Assembly: GCF_965201005.1 (NCBI RefSeq)
Contig: NZ_OZ241747.1
Span: forward strand, 2,914,001-2,978,000
DNA from: Mucilaginibacter_A sp965201005
GTDB lineage: Bacteria; Bacteroidota; Bacteroidia; Sphingobacteriales; Sphingobacteriaceae
Direction of reading: 5' to 3'
Length of the DNA: 64,000 bases
The notes below the pieces were generated by a model, which made no database searches, had not been told where the DNA came from, and saw only the letters and a program-made list of their open reading frames with translations. Both the position numbers and the translations under genes were made by a program. Position 1 is the stretch's first letter. Every line of letters begins with the position of its first letter. This document shows positions 1-10,886 of this stretch, one piece after another.

Positions 1-1083
<1,083 letters not shown>

Positions 1084-1090
1084 TATTGAT

Positions 1091-3166
1091 ATGCAGGTAA
1101 AAAACAATTTTATTTTTCTTCATAAACAAATTTTTTTCACTGCTGCATTGGCTTGTCTGAGTGTGTTTTGTGCGTCTGCCCAAACCCGGGTTACGGCAAT
1201 AATGGTACCCGAAGTAAATAACCAGCAGTCTAACGCGTATTATGTAAACAACCGTGCGCCATTACAAAAGCAGCATTTTATCAAGCTTCCGGTAGGCAGC
1301 ATTAAAGCAGGCGGCTGGTTGAAAAAAGCTTTGGAACTGCAACGTGATGGCCTGACCGGCAATCTGGGTGAAATTAGCATTTGGTTATCTAAAACAGACA
1401 ATGCCTGGCTAACTAAAGACGGAAAAGGCAAATACGGCTGGGAAGAGTTGCCTTACTGGCTGAAAGGTTATGCAGACATAGGCTATATGCTGAACGATCC
1501 GAAAATGATAAAAGCCGCTAAGTTTTGGATTGATGCCGTACTGAACAACCAGCGCGACAATGGTGATTTTGGCCCGGATGTACGCCGCAAAGGCAACCGC
1601 GATTTATGGACGAACATGCCGATGCTTTGGTGCCTGCAATCCTATTATGAGTTTACCGAAGATCCGCGGGTAATCCCGTTTATGACGAAGTATTTTAAAT
1701 ATGAACTCGCTGTTCCTGACAATGAGTTTTTAGAGGATTACTGGGAAAATAGCCGTGGCGGCGATAACATGCTTAGTGTTTATTGGCTTTACAACCGTAC
1801 CGGTGATTCGTTTTTGCTTGATCTGGCTGCCAAAATAGACAGAAATACAGCCAACTGGCGACAAAAAGACAATCTGCCCAACTGGCACAACGTAAACATT
1901 GCGGAGTGTTTTAGGGAACCGGCCACTTTTTACCTGCAAAGTCACGATCAGAAAGATTTGAACGCCACCTATCATGATTTTAAGCTGGTGCGGGATATTT
2001 ACGGTCAGGTTCCGGGCGGCATGTTCGGTTCGGATGAAAACGCGCGTAAAGGTTATGATGATCCGCGGCAGGCAGTAGAAACCTGCGGCATGGTGGAGCA
2101 AATGACTTCGGATGAAATACTGCTGCGCGATACCGGCGACCCAATGTGGGCAGAAAATTGTGAAAACGTAGCTTTCAATACTTTTTCGGCTGCGTTTATG
2201 CCTGATTATCGGTCGCTGCGTTATTTAACTGCACCAAATATGGTCATCAGCGATAGCAAAAACCATCACCCCGGCATTGCCAATGAAGGTCCTTTTTTAA
2301 TGATGAACCCTTTTAGCAGCCGCTGCTGCCAGCACAACCATGCAGCAGGCTGGGTTTATTTTGCCGAAAACAATTGGATGGCTTCACCAGACAACGGTTT
2401 GGTTGCGGCACTTTATACGGAAGGAAAGGTAAATGCAAAAGTTGCCAACGGCACAGCGGTCAGCTTAACAGAAACCACACATTATCCTTTTGCAGATCAG
2501 ATCAGCTTTACCATCAACACAAAAAAACCTGTTCGTTTTCCGCTTTATTTGCGCGTACCGAGCTGGTGCAAAAACGCTTCGGTTAAAGTGAACAATCGTT
2601 TGGTAAAAATAGATTCTAACGTTGGAAGTTACATCCGCTTAGAAAACAGCTGGAAAAACGGCGATCAGATTACCTTGCAATTACCGATGGAACTGCAGGT
2701 GCAAAAGTGGACAAAAAACAAAAACAGTATCAGTGTAAACTACGGCCCGTTAACTTACTCTTTAAAAATTGCCGAAAATTATACCCCTAAAAACAGTAAG
2801 GCAACCGCTATCGGCGATTCGGGATGGCAGCCAACCGCCGACCCGGAGAAATGGCCATCGTATGAAATCCATCCCGCTTCTGCCTGGAATTATGGTTTGC
2901 TGATCGATGAACAGCATCCGGAAAAATCCATTGAAATCATCCATAGAAAATGGCCTCAGGACAACAACCCTTTCACCAATGCCAATGCGCCGATTGAACT
3001 CAAAATAAAAGGAAAAGAAATACCCGCATGGACGGTTGACCAATATGGTTTGTGCGGTGTGTTGCCGCAAAGCCCGGTAAAAAGTGTGCAGCCCACTACG
3101 CAACTTACTTTAGTGCCGATGGGCGGTGCACGGTTACGGATTTCCGCTTTCCCGGTAATCGACTAA
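1091..3166 (+). CDS. DUF1680 / GH127-type beta-L-arabinofuranosidase, secreted
   Basis: A 691-residue protein with an N-terminal signal peptide (hydrophobic stretch ending CASAQ near residue 31). The body is DUF1680, an (alpha/alpha)6 barrel followed by beta-sandwich domains. Two diagnostic blocks are present: ETCGMVEQ near residue 330 and RCCQHN near 411. In characterised GH127/GH146 enzymes the zinc-ligating Cys/Glu and the Cys nucleophile lie in these blocks. The family removes beta-L-arabinofuranose from plant glycans and glycoproteins. The gene starts 7 bases after the GH2 gene and probably shares its transcript. A type B repeat core (2719-2730) lies in its coding region. GH127 versus GH146 cannot be settled by eye. 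Confidence 0.85.
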   Translation: MQVKNNFIFLHKQIFFTAALACLSVFCASAQTRVTAIMVPEVNNQQSNAYYVNNRAPLQKQHFIKLPVGSIKAGGWLKKALELQRDGLTGNLGEISIWLSKTDNAWLTKDGKGKYGWEELPYWLKGYADIGYMLNDPKMIKAAKFWIDAVLNNQRDNGDFGPDVRRKGNRDLWTNMPMLWCLQSYYEFTEDPRVIPFMTKYFKYELAVPDNEFLEDYWENSRGGDNMLSVYWLYNRTGDSFLLDLAAKIDRNTANWRQKDNLPNWHNVNIAECFREPATFYLQSHDQKDLNATYHDFKLVRDIYGQVPGGMFGSDENARKGYDDPRQAVETCGMVEQMTSDEILLRDTGDPMWAENCENVAFNTFSAAFMPDYRSLRYLTAPNMVISDSKNHHPGIANEGPFLMMNPFSSRCCQHNHAAGWVYFAENNWMASPDNGLVAALYTEGKVNAKVANGTAVSLTETTHYPFADQISFTINTKKPVRFPLYLRVPSWCKNASVKVNNRLVKIDSNVGSYIRLENSWKNGDQITLQLPMELQVQKWTKNKNSISVNYGPLTYSLKIAENYTPKNSKATAIGDSGWQPTADPEKWPSYEIHPASAWNYGLLIDEQHPEKSIEIIHRKWPQDNNPFTNANAPIELKIKGKEIPAWTVDQYGLCGVLPQSPVKSVQPTTQLTLVPMGGARLRISAFPVID

Positions 3167-3201
3167 ATATGATCAACAAGCAAGTATAAACTTAAACCAG
3201 C

Positions 3202-3301
3202 ATACTTCTTTTACACTATAAAAATCATGATGATGGTTTTAGGGTTCATCGCTTATAGATAATAGAATTCAATACCAATTTTTACCTGGTAAAAGAAGCA
3301 T
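3202..3301. repeat. Type A inverted repeat pair
   Basis: Left half-site ATACTTCTTTTAC at 3202 and right half-site GTAAAAGAAGCAT ending at 3301, separated by about 70 bases. It fills the gap between the arabinofuranosidase and the glutaminase-like gene and could fold as a hairpin in the transcript. Confidence 0.85.
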
Positions 3302-3313
3302 CACAAAAACAGT

Positions 3314-5779
3314 ATGAAAATGAAAAAACTATTCCTTCTTCTCGTTCTGACCGGAATGCAATATCTGGCAGTTACTGCCCAAAGTTTCCGGGCACCGGCT
3401 TATCCGCTCATCAGCCATGATACTTATTTTAGCATTTGGTCTACAACAGATAAACTGACCGGTTCGGAAACAAAACATTGGACGGGCACCAGCCAGTCTT
3501 TGACCGGTTTTATAAAAGTAGATGGAACAGCTTACCGTTTTATGGGCGACGAAGATAAAAGCTATAAAACCCTGATCCCAACTTCCGACGAAGAAAACTA
3601 TCAAGCCAAATACACCGAAACCCAGCCTGCCAACGGATGGGAAAATGTTCAGTTTAACGATGCCGACTGGAAAAATGGAATAGCCCCTTTTGGTGATAAC
3701 AGTGCCGACAAAACTTCCTGGAGAACAAAGGATATTTGGGTGAGAAGGGTTTTCGACTTAAAACAACTTAATTTCAACAAGTTGTACCTAAAAATCAGCC
3801 ACGATGATAATGTAGAAGTTTACCTGAACGGCGAAAAAATCTATAATAAAACAGGCTGGATACACAAATTTGAATATATTGAAATTAATGACGCCGTAAA
3901 AAAAGACTTAAAAGCTGGTAAAAATGTACTGGCCATTCATTGTGCAAATACTGCCGGCGGATCTCATTTGGATGCTGGTTTGGTTACAGAACCGGTATCA
4001 ACACAAAAAGCAACAATTTTAGTGGCCGATCAAACTAAGGTAGATATGAACGCTACGCAAACCATCTACAATTTCACCGCTGGTAAAATCGATCTTACGC
4101 TGACATTTACTTCACCATTATTGTTGAATGATTTGAATTTGCTATCACGCCCTATTTCTTATATTTCATACAAAGTTAAAGCAAATGATGGCAAGGCACA
4201 CAACGTGCAGGTTTACTTTGGTGCTTCTACAGATATTGCGGTGAATGTCCCATCGCAACCGGTAACCACGCAAAAATATACTTCCAACAATTTGGCCATA
4301 TTAAAGGCTGGAACGGTTGAGCAGCCGGTATTGCAGAAAAAAGGTGATGACGTGCGGATTGACTGGGGTTATATGTATGTTGCTGTACCTTCAACTTACG
4401 GCAGCAGCCAATATGTAAGCAGTTCTGCGGATGCTTTAAACAACTTTTTGCAAAAACCAACTTCAGCAAGTGTAAAAGAAGGAAAGCATTTGGTGTTAAA
4501 TACGATTATTCCTTTGGGAAAAGTAAGCAGCACACCTAAAGAACAATTTTTGATGCTGGGTTACGATGATTTGTATCCGATCCAGTATTTCGGGCAAAAT
4601 TTAAAACCCTGGTGGAAACTCGGTTCCGGAAAAACTATTGAAGGCGAACTGGGCGCAGCAGCAAAGGATTATAAATCGATCTTGAAAAGATGTATGGATT
4701 TTAACCAAAGTATGCAAAACGCCGCAGTGGCAGCAGGAGGCGAAGATTATGCCAGGCTTTGTATTTTAGGTTATCGCCAAAGTATCTCGGCACATAAATT
4801 AGTTAAAAGTCCGCAAGGCGAGATACTGTTTTTATCGAAGGAAAACTTTAGTGGCGGATTCATTAATACGGTTGATGTAACTTATCCGTCGGCCCCGTTA
4901 TATCTCCTTTATAATCCTAAATTAATGGAAGGGATGATGAACGGTATATTTTATTTCAGCGAAAGCGGAAAAAATACCAGGCCTTATGCAGCACACGATT
5001 TGGGCACTTACCCTCTGGCCAAAGGGCAAACTTATGGTGAAGGTATGCCGGTTGAAGAATCCGGGAATATGCTGATCCTGACCGCTGCAATAGCCAAAGC
5101 TGAAGGCAATGCCGATTACGCCAAAAAACATTGGAAAACCTTAACAACCTGGGCAGAGTACCTGAACAAGGAAGGCTTTGACCCCGCAAACCAATTATGT
5201 ACGGACGATTTTGCCGGACATTTGGCCCGAAATGCTAATCTTTCGGTCAAAGCAATTGTTGGGATTGGCTGCTACGCCAGGCTTGCCGAACAATTAGGCG
5301 ATAAAGCAACAGCCGAAAAATACAGGAACAGTGCCAAAGAAATGGTGGGCAAATGGATGCAGCTTGCCGATGCAGGCAACCATTACGCACTCACTTTTAA
5401 CGATAAAAACACCTGGAGCCAAAAATATAATATGGTTTGGGACAAAGTTTTGGGCTTGAAACTTTTCCCGAAATCGGTTTATGACAAAGAAATTAAATTT
5501 TATCTGACCAAGCAAAATGAATATGGTTTGCCTTTAGATAGCAGAAAAAGCTATACCAAATCTGACTGGATTTTGTGGACAGCATCGCTCACCGATAATA
5601 GGAAAGATTTTAACGCTTTGGTAAACCCGATTTATAAATACGCTACCGAAACTACCTCGCGTGTGCCGATTAGCGACTGGCACGAAACCACAACCGGCAA
5701 AATGGTTGGTTTTCAGGCACGAAGTGTGGTTGGCGGTTATTTTATGAAATTACTGGAAGATAAGTTTTCCAAAAAATAG
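3314..5779 (+). CDS. Glutaminase A-like protein (DUF4965/DUF1793) with inserted galactose-binding-like module
   Basis: An 821-residue secreted protein with a signal peptide (MKMKKLFLLLVLTGMQYLAV...AQ). The start FRAPAYPLISHDTYFSIWS is typical of the DUF4964/DUF5127/DUF4965/DUF1793 architecture named after fungal glutaminase A. The C-terminal helical barrel includes the 'SADLGTYP'-like block seen here as AAHDLGTYPLAKGQ and the end block SDWHETTTGKMVGFQARSVVGGYFMKLL. Residues about 105-225 are an extra beta-sandwich (WKNGIAPFG, DIWVRRVFDL, ISHDDNVEVYLNG, LAIHCANT). A very similar module forms the C-terminus of the GH2 at 18499-20739, so it has been shuffled between PUL enzymes. In Bacteroidota such proteins usually sit in PULs, and glutaminase activity is not established for them. 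A type B half-site (4823-4838) is inside the gene. Confidence 0.8.
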   Translation: MKMKKLFLLLVLTGMQYLAVTAQSFRAPAYPLISHDTYFSIWSTTDKLTGSETKHWTGTSQSLTGFIKVDGTAYRFMGDEDKSYKTLIPTSDEENYQAKYTETQPANGWENVQFNDADWKNGIAPFGDNSADKTSWRTKDIWVRRVFDLKQLNFNKLYLKISHDDNVEVYLNGEKIYNKTGWIHKFEYIEINDAVKKDLKAGKNVLAIHCANTAGGSHLDAGLVTEPVSTQKATILVADQTKVDMNATQTIYNFTAGKIDLTLTFTSPLLLNDLNLLSRPISYISYKVKANDGKAHNVQVYFGASTDIAVNVPSQPVTTQKYTSNNLAILKAGTVEQPVLQKKGDDVRIDWGYMYVAVPSTYGSSQYVSSSADALNNFLQKPTSASVKEGKHLVLNTIIPLGKVSSTPKEQFLMLGYDDLYPIQYFGQNLKPWWKLGSGKTIEGELGAAAKDYKSILKRCMDFNQSMQNAAVAAGGEDYARLCILGYRQSISAHKLVKSPQGEILFLSKENFSGGFINTVDVTYPSAPLYLLYNPKLMEGMMNGIFYFSESGKNTRPYAAHDLGTYPLAKGQTYGEGMPVEESGNMLILTAAIAKAEGNADYAKKHWKTLTTWAEYLNKEGFDPANQLCTDDFAGHLARNANLSVKAIVGIGCYARLAEQLGDKATAEKYRNSAKEMVGKWMQLADAGNHYALTFNDKNTWSQKYNMVWDKVLGLKLFPKSVYDKEIKFYLTKQNEYGLPLDSRKSYTKSDWILWTASLTDNRKDFNALVNPIYKYATETTSRVPISDWHETTTGKMVGFQARSVVGGYFMKLLEDKFSKK

Positions 5780-5821
5780 GTTGGGCACTGGCAAACGTTT
5801 AAATGTTGTTTATCAATTCTG

Positions 5822-5875
5822 ATACTTCTTTTATCGATATAAAATCCGACAAAATTATGTGGCTAAAAGAAGCAT
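5822..5875. repeat. Type A inverted repeat pair
   Basis: ATACTTCTTTTATC at 5822 faces CTAAAAGAAGCAT ending at 5875. It is the first of two pairs in the 250-base gap after the glutaminase-like gene. Confidence 0.85.
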
Positions 5876-5908
5876 CGGGGTTTTAAGGTGTGAAACAATC
5901 TGGTTTTA

Positions 5909-5924
5909 AATGAAGTATATTTTG
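5909..5924 (+). repeat. 16-bp direct repeat of the downstream gene start
   Basis: AATGAAGTATATTTTG occurs here and again at 6029-6044, where it encodes the first codons of the sialidase-like gene. A type A repeat pair lies between the copies. Confidence 0.8.
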
Positions 5925-5941
5925 GGTTCATCTGCATTTCC

Positions 5942-5995
5942 ATGCTTCTTTTATCGCCATAAAAACCACCCAATTTATATGCCTAAAAGAAGCAT
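5942..5995. repeat. Type A inverted repeat pair
   Basis: ATGCTTCTTTTATC at 5942 faces CTAAAAGAAGCAT ending at 5995. The pair lies between the two copies of a 16-bp direct repeat (5909-5924 and 6029-6044). Confidence 0.85.
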
Positions 5996-6029
5996 TGTAA
6001 TTTCCGGGCCGAATTAAATTAAGTTCTGA

Positions 6030-7211
6030 ATGAAGTATATTTTGACCGGATTTGTTTATGTTGCATCGTTGCCTGATTTGTTGTTGGGCCAGGTTTCAAA
6101 AAAACTTGATGAAACAACTGTTGCTCCGGCAAAAGCAATTGTTTGGGATCAATCAACCCTGAAAAAAGTTGCGCCTTTGCAGGAAGACGGAAATGCAGGT
6201 TATGCCCGGATGGTTCAATTGATCAATGGCAAACTGATTTGTGTTTACGAAAGGAAAGGCAATACAGAATGCGTTAAAAGTGCCGATCTGGGCAAAACCT
6301 GGTCATTACCCGTCACGATTGCTGCGGCCGTTCCCGGCATCAGCATGTCTGTCCCGGAAGTTTTAGCGTTAAAAGACCGTTCTTTGTTAGTTTCTTATAA
6401 TCCGCGCCCGTACAAAATCAATGGCAATTGGGACACGACCAAGCGGTTTGCCATCTGTACCAAAAAAAGTTACGATGAGGGCAAAACCTGGACAGACGAG
6501 CGGTTGCTTTACCAGGCAGATTATCAGTTTGACAACGGTTGCTGGGAACCATCGCAAATCCAGCTTCCTTCGGGCCAAATACAGTTGTTTTTTTCAAATG
6601 AAGGGGTTTACATAGATTCAAACGAGCAGAATATATCTTTATTGAGATCAAACGACAATGGATTGACCTGGACAAAAAAACCGGAAATCGCTTCTTTCCG
6701 GCCAAACCACCGGGACGGAATGCCGGTTCCTATCCGATTAAAAGGAACTAATGAAATTTTATTTCCCATAGAGGATAATGCCGACGGACAATTTAAACCT
6801 TCTGTTGTCCGAAACAGCATCAGCCAAAACTGGCAAAAACCGGTAGGCCCGGACGACAGGAACAGGACTTTTGCCCTTTCGCCCCGACTGCCGGACAGCG
6901 TTTACGCCGGTGCGCCTTATCTGCGGCAATTGCACAGCGGCGAAACTATTTTGTCTTACCAAAGTACTTTAAACCGGATCAATAAATGGGATTTATCCTG
7001 TATGCAGGTTGCAATAGGAAATTCCGATGGAGAGAATTTCATCAATACAAACCTGCCTTTCAACATTCCGCTTGATAAACAAAGTTTGTGGAATTCGTTG
7101 TGCGTTTTAAACGACGATACAATTATCGCATTAACATCAACCAATGCTTACGGCAACCGCAACGAAGTATGGATGATAAAAGGACATTTAATAAACAGGA
7201 TCAATCAATAA
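6030..7211 (+). CDS. Sialidase-like BNR-repeat exo-hydrolase, secreted
   Basis: A 393-residue six-bladed beta-propeller candidate. Three Asp-box/BNR motifs are visible: SADLGKTWS, SYDEGKTWT and SNDNGLTWT. The start MKYILTGFVYVASLPDLLLGQ looks like a signal peptide. BNR propellers include GH33 sialidases and several families acting on other exo-sugars, so the name 'exo-alpha-sialidase' that databases give such proteins should not be taken as the activity. In this arabinogalactan-like setting an exo-enzyme on a plant sugar is more likely. The next gene begins 17 bases downstream, the tightest junction in this part of the locus apart from the GH2/GH127 one, so the two are probably co-translated. 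Confidence 0.75.
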   Translation: MKYILTGFVYVASLPDLLLGQVSKKLDETTVAPAKAIVWDQSTLKKVAPLQEDGNAGYARMVQLINGKLICVYERKGNTECVKSADLGKTWSLPVTIAAAVPGISMSVPEVLALKDRSLLVSYNPRPYKINGNWDTTKRFAICTKKSYDEGKTWTDERLLYQADYQFDNGCWEPSQIQLPSGQIQLFFSNEGVYIDSNEQNISLLRSNDNGLTWTKKPEIASFRPNHRDGMPVPIRLKGTNEILFPIEDNADGQFKPSVVRNSISQNWQKPVGPDDRNRTFALSPRLPDSVYAGAPYLRQLHSGETILSYQSTLNRINKWDLSCMQVAIGNSDGENFINTNLPFNIPLDKQSLWNSLCVLNDDTIIALTSTNAYGNRNEVWMIKGHLINRINQ

Positions 7212-7227
7212 ACTACACCTAAAATAC

Positions 7228-8310
7228 ATGCAAATTAAAATTAAACTAAAAGTAATAGCTGCGGCTATGTTCATGCTGATGAGCTTGCAGCTTTCGGCAC
7301 AGAAAAAAACAACAAGAGCGGTTTGGACTGTACAGAAGGCCAAAACCTGGTATGCGCAGCACCAATGGCTGGTGGGAAGCGATTTTATACCGAGCACGGC
7401 CATCAACCAATTGGAAATGTGGCAGGCCGATACTTTTGACCCTAAAACCATTGATACAGAACTGGGTTATGCGCAAGGCATCGGTATGAATGTAATGCGT
7501 GTATTTTTACATCATCTGGCTTGGCAGGAAGACCCCCAAGGTTTTAAAAAACGGATGGACCGATACCTGGCCATTTCCAGCAAACATGGCATACAAACGA
7601 TGTTTGTGTTTTTTGATGACTGCTGGAACAAAGTGCCGAAAACAGGAAAGCAGCCCGAACCTAAGCCGGGGATACACAATTCGGGCTGGATGCAGGACCC
7701 CGGTCAGCCTGCTTCAGAAAACCCTGCCAATTTTCCTGTTTTAGAAAAATATGTGAAAGATGTGCTGCGGCGTTTCGGAAATGATAAACGTATCTTGCTT
7801 TGGGACTTGTACAACGAACCGGGCAATTCCGACAAAGGCAACAAATCAATGCCTTTGTTAAAGCATACTTTTGAATGGGCCAGGGAAGTAAATATAACAC
7901 AGCCGATCAGTGCAGGTATGTGGAACTGGTCTTTTGAAGCCCTGAACGCTTATCAGGTTGCCAATTCGGACATTATTACTTACCATGATTATGCGCCCGA
8001 GCCGGATCACTTAAAAACCGTGCAGTTTTTGAAAATGCTGGGCCGTCCGCTCATCTGCACAGAATACATGGCACGCCCGCGCAACAGTTTGTTTGGCACC
8101 GTTTTACCAATGTTGAAAAAAGAAGATGTAGGCGCGATCAACTGGGGGTTTGTATCGGGCAAAACCAATACCATTTACGCCTGGGACACGCCAATGCCGG
8201 ACGGCAGCGAACCGAAATTGTGGTTCCATGATATTTTTCATAAAGATGGCACGCCGTACAAAGCTGACGAAACCGAACTGATCAAAAGCCTGACCAACAG
8301 AACTAAATAA
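7228..8310 (+). CDS. GH5-like clan GH-A glycoside hydrolase, secreted
   Basis: A 360-residue protein with a clean signal peptide (AAAMFMLMSLQLSAQ). The clan GH-A barrel shows GMNVMRVFLHHLAWQ near residue 90, the acid/base Glu in LWDLYNEPGN near 195 and the nucleophile Glu in LICTEYM near 278. Both residues expected for a retaining enzyme are therefore present. Relatives are often annotated as 'cellulase family' or '1,4-beta-xylanase'. The subfamily and polymer cannot be assigned by eye. An endo-acting or exo-galactan/glucan role alongside the GH43 and GH127 neighbours is an inference from context. Confidence 0.8.
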   Translation: MQIKIKLKVIAAAMFMLMSLQLSAQKKTTRAVWTVQKAKTWYAQHQWLVGSDFIPSTAINQLEMWQADTFDPKTIDTELGYAQGIGMNVMRVFLHHLAWQEDPQGFKKRMDRYLAISSKHGIQTMFVFFDDCWNKVPKTGKQPEPKPGIHNSGWMQDPGQPASENPANFPVLEKYVKDVLRRFGNDKRILLWDLYNEPGNSDKGNKSMPLLKHTFEWAREVNITQPISAGMWNWSFEALNAYQVANSDIITYHDYAPEPDHLKTVQFLKMLGRPLICTEYMARPRNSLFGTVLPMLKKEDVGAINWGFVSGKTNTIYAWDTPMPDGSEPKLWFHDIFHKDGTPYKADETELIKSLTNRTK

Positions 8311-8354
8311 AATTTCCTGAGAGTCTGTTTTAAATTTAGATCCAAAAAAATTCA

Positions 8355-8438
8355 ATGCTTCTTTTACTCTATAAAATTTAGTGCCCACATCAATTTTAAA
8401 TAAAAAAGCCACCATTTTTTAGGTGATAAAAGAAGCAT
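8355..8438. repeat. Type A inverted repeat pair
   Basis: ATGCTTCTTTTAC at 8355 and GATAAAAGAAGCAT ending at 8438, in the gap between the GH5-like and GH43 genes. Confidence 0.85.
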
Positions 8439-8474
8439 CTAAAACAGATTGAAGAAATTTTAAACAGGCTGGTA

Positions 8475-9497
8475 ATGAACAAAAAACGGTTTGGTAACCA
8501 TCAGCGGCACTGCTTTTTGCTAATAGCGGCATTGTTGATCAATATAAACTGCCGGAATTTATATCGGCCAATAAGATCAGCGGCTGTTGCAAGTTCCGGG
8601 ATAAATGTGGTGTTAGACCGTAATTTTGCTGATCCGACAGTTATTAAAGCAGGCAACAAATATTATGCTTATGCCACACAAAGCCGTGAAAATGGCAAAA
8701 TGGTCAATATTCAGGTCGCTTCCTCTTCAGATCATCAGCATTGGCAATACGAGGGCGATGCTTTGCCGCAGAAACCTAAATGGGCATCAAACACACAAAG
8801 TTTTTGGGCACCTGATGTATTTTTTGATACAAAGCTGAATAAGTTCGTCCTGTTTTTTTCTGCTGACCCTAATGAACTGACGGGCAAATGTTTAGGTGTT
8901 GCTTATGCCGATAATCCGCTTGGCCCTTTTACAGATAAAGGCGGACCGCTGCTTTGCGGAAGCGGCTTTCGGGACATTGACCCAAAAGGTTTTATTGATC
9001 CGAAAACCGGCAGGCATTATTTGTATTGGGGTTCTGATTTTCAGCCTTTAAAAGTCCAGGAAATGACGGATAATTGGTCTGGATTTAAACCTGGCAATAT
9101 TGGTAAAGCAGTAGTTTATCCCGGCAAAGACAAAACCTACAGCCATTTAATTGAAGGTTCCTGGGTTGATTACGATAAAGGCACTTACTATTTGTATTAT
9201 TCCGGGGATAACTGCTGCGGCATCAATGCCAATTATGCGGTTATGGTTGCAAGGGCAAACAATCCTTTAGGGCCGTTTGAACGTTTGGGCGAAGCAAACC
9301 ATTCACTCAACAGTGTCATTTTGGAAAAAGACAGCGTTTATTTGGCGCCTGGCCACAACTCGATATTTCAGGATGAAAAAGGCAAAAAATGGATCGCCTA
9401 TCACGCAATCGAAAGAAGCTATCCGGAAAAAGGAAGGGTTATGTGCATCAACCGAATCGAGTATAAAAACGGCTGGCCGGTAGTGCTGAAACAATAA
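8475..9497 (+). CDS. GH43-family arabinosidase/xylosidase-like lipoprotein
   Basis: A 340-residue five-bladed propeller enzyme. The three GH43 carboxylates are recognisable: Asp in NFADPTV (base, about residue 52), Asp in GFIDPKTG (pKa modulator, about 174) and Glu in LIEGSWV (acid, about 226). The N-terminus has a hydrophobic segment ending in LININC, probably a lipobox, so the mature enzyme would be membrane-anchored. GH43 enzymes are inverting alpha-L-arabinofuranosidases, beta-xylosidases or exo-galactosidases. Beside a GH127-type enzyme and an aldose epimerase, arabinan or arabinogalactan is the best guess for the substrate. Confidence 0.87.
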   Translation: MNKKRFGNHQRHCFLLIAALLININCRNLYRPIRSAAVASSGINVVLDRNFADPTVIKAGNKYYAYATQSRENGKMVNIQVASSSDHQHWQYEGDALPQKPKWASNTQSFWAPDVFFDTKLNKFVLFFSADPNELTGKCLGVAYADNPLGPFTDKGGPLLCGSGFRDIDPKGFIDPKTGRHYLYWGSDFQPLKVQEMTDNWSGFKPGNIGKAVVYPGKDKTYSHLIEGSWVDYDKGTYYLYYSGDNCCGINANYAVMVARANNPLGPFERLGEANHSLNSVILEKDSVYLAPGHNSIFQDEKGKKWIAYHAIERSYPEKGRVMCINRIEYKNGWPVVLKQ

Positions 9498-9513
9498 AAC
9501 GAACAATGGGCGC

Positions 9514-9599
9514 ATGCTTCTTTTATCAACTTAAAATCAGTATTTTTTATCTTTAAAGAAACATTGCACTTGCCAATTTTTATGCGATAAAAGAAGCAT
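9514..9599. repeat. Type A inverted repeat pair
   Basis: ATGCTTCTTTTATC at 9514 and GATAAAAGAAGCAT ending at 9599, between the GH43 and epimerase genes. Confidence 0.85.
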
Positions 9600-9662
9600 G
9601 AATACCGCTTTAACTAAAAAAATCTATCAACTAAAACAGCTATTGACCTTATCCCTAAAAAA

Positions 9663-10829
9663 ATGAAAACAAATTATCTGCTGGCCTTGTCAACAGCTTC
9701 GGTCCTGGCCTTTACAGCTTGCAACAATACCTCCAACAAACAAACAACTGCCCAAACTGCTGATAATATGCAGCAAACGGTTTTGCCAGCTAAAATTGCT
9801 TTTGAAAAAACAATCGACAATAAAAAAATCGATTTGTATGTGTTAAAAAACAAGAATGGTATGGAAGCAGCCATCACCAATTATGGCGGCAGGCTGGTAA
9901 GTTTATTTGTACCTGACAAAAACGGGAAAATGACGGACGTGGTTGACGGTTTTGATAGCGTGGACGGTTACCAGCATTCTACCGAACCTTATTTTGGTGC
10001 AACCATCGGCCGCTACGGCAACCGGATTGCAAACGGCAAGTTTAAATTGGACGGCAAAGAATACACGCTTTTTAAAAATAACGGGCCGAATACTTTGCAC
10101 GGCGGTAAAAAAGGTTATCAGGATGTGGTTTGGGATGCCAAGCAAATCAACGATACCACGTTGCAGTTAACCTATGTTTCCAAAGATATGGAAGAAGGTT
10201 TCCCGGGCAATTTGAACGTCAAAGTAACTTATGCTTTAACCGGCGATAATTGCCTAAAGATCAATTACGTAGCCACCACTGATAAACCTACCGTAGTGAA
10301 CCTGACCAACCACGCGTTTTTCAACCTGAACGGTTCCGGAAGTGGCAGCATTTTAAACCATCAGGTACAAATCAACGCGGATAACTACACGCCGGTTGAC
10401 AGTACGCTGATCCCATCCGGAAAAATTGAAAGGGTAAACGGTACACCTTTCGATTTTAAAAAACCAGCCACCATTGGTGCACGCGTGAACGACAACAACG
10501 AACAATTGAAAAACGGAAAAGGCTACGACCATAATTTTGTTTTGAACAAACACGGCATGAACACGCCGGTGGCTACAGTAAAAGGCGACAAAAGCGGCAT
10601 TGTGATGGAAGTTTATACGGAAGAACCAGGCCTTCAATTTTACAGCGGCAATTTTATGCACAGTAAAAACAGCATGAAAGCCGGAAAAAAAGACGATTAC
10701 CGCACGGCTTTTGCCATGGAAACCCAGCATTTTCCGGATTCGCCCAACCAGCCGCAGTTCCCTTCAACTGTTTTAAAACCCGGGCAAACTTACAAAACCG
10801 AAAGCTGCTACAAGTTTTTGTCGAAATAA
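9663..10829 (+). CDS. galM: Aldose 1-epimerase (galactose mutarotase), lipoprotein
   Basis: A 388-residue protein with a lipoprotein signal (SVLAFTACNN). The GalM beta-sandwich is clear: ITNYGGRLVSLFVPDKNG, GATIGRYGNRIANGKF, NTLHGGKKGYQ, the catalytic His in NLTNHAFFNL near residue 216 and the catalytic Glu in AMETQHFPDSPNQP near 352. Galactose mutarotases interconvert alpha and beta anomers of released hexoses such as galactose. Export to the periplasm or surface next to secreted hydrolases suggests it handles sugars before uptake. The extracytoplasmic form is common in Bacteroidota. Confidence 0.93.
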   Translation: MKTNYLLALSTASVLAFTACNNTSNKQTTAQTADNMQQTVLPAKIAFEKTIDNKKIDLYVLKNKNGMEAAITNYGGRLVSLFVPDKNGKMTDVVDGFDSVDGYQHSTEPYFGATIGRYGNRIANGKFKLDGKEYTLFKNNGPNTLHGGKKGYQDVVWDAKQINDTTLQLTYVSKDMEEGFPGNLNVKVTYALTGDNCLKINYVATTDKPTVVNLTNHAFFNLNGSGSGSILNHQVQINADNYTPVDSTLIPSGKIERVNGTPFDFKKPATIGARVNDNNEQLKNGKGYDHNFVLNKHGMNTPVATVKGDKSGIVMEVYTEEPGLQFYSGNFMHSKNSMKAGKKDDYRTAFAMETQHFPDSPNQPQFPSTVLKPGQTYKTESCYKFLSK

Positions 10830-10886
10830 GTAAAGGTAAAGCATAAATTATTAGCACCTGCTTTTTTTGATTTTAAGCTTATTTAT

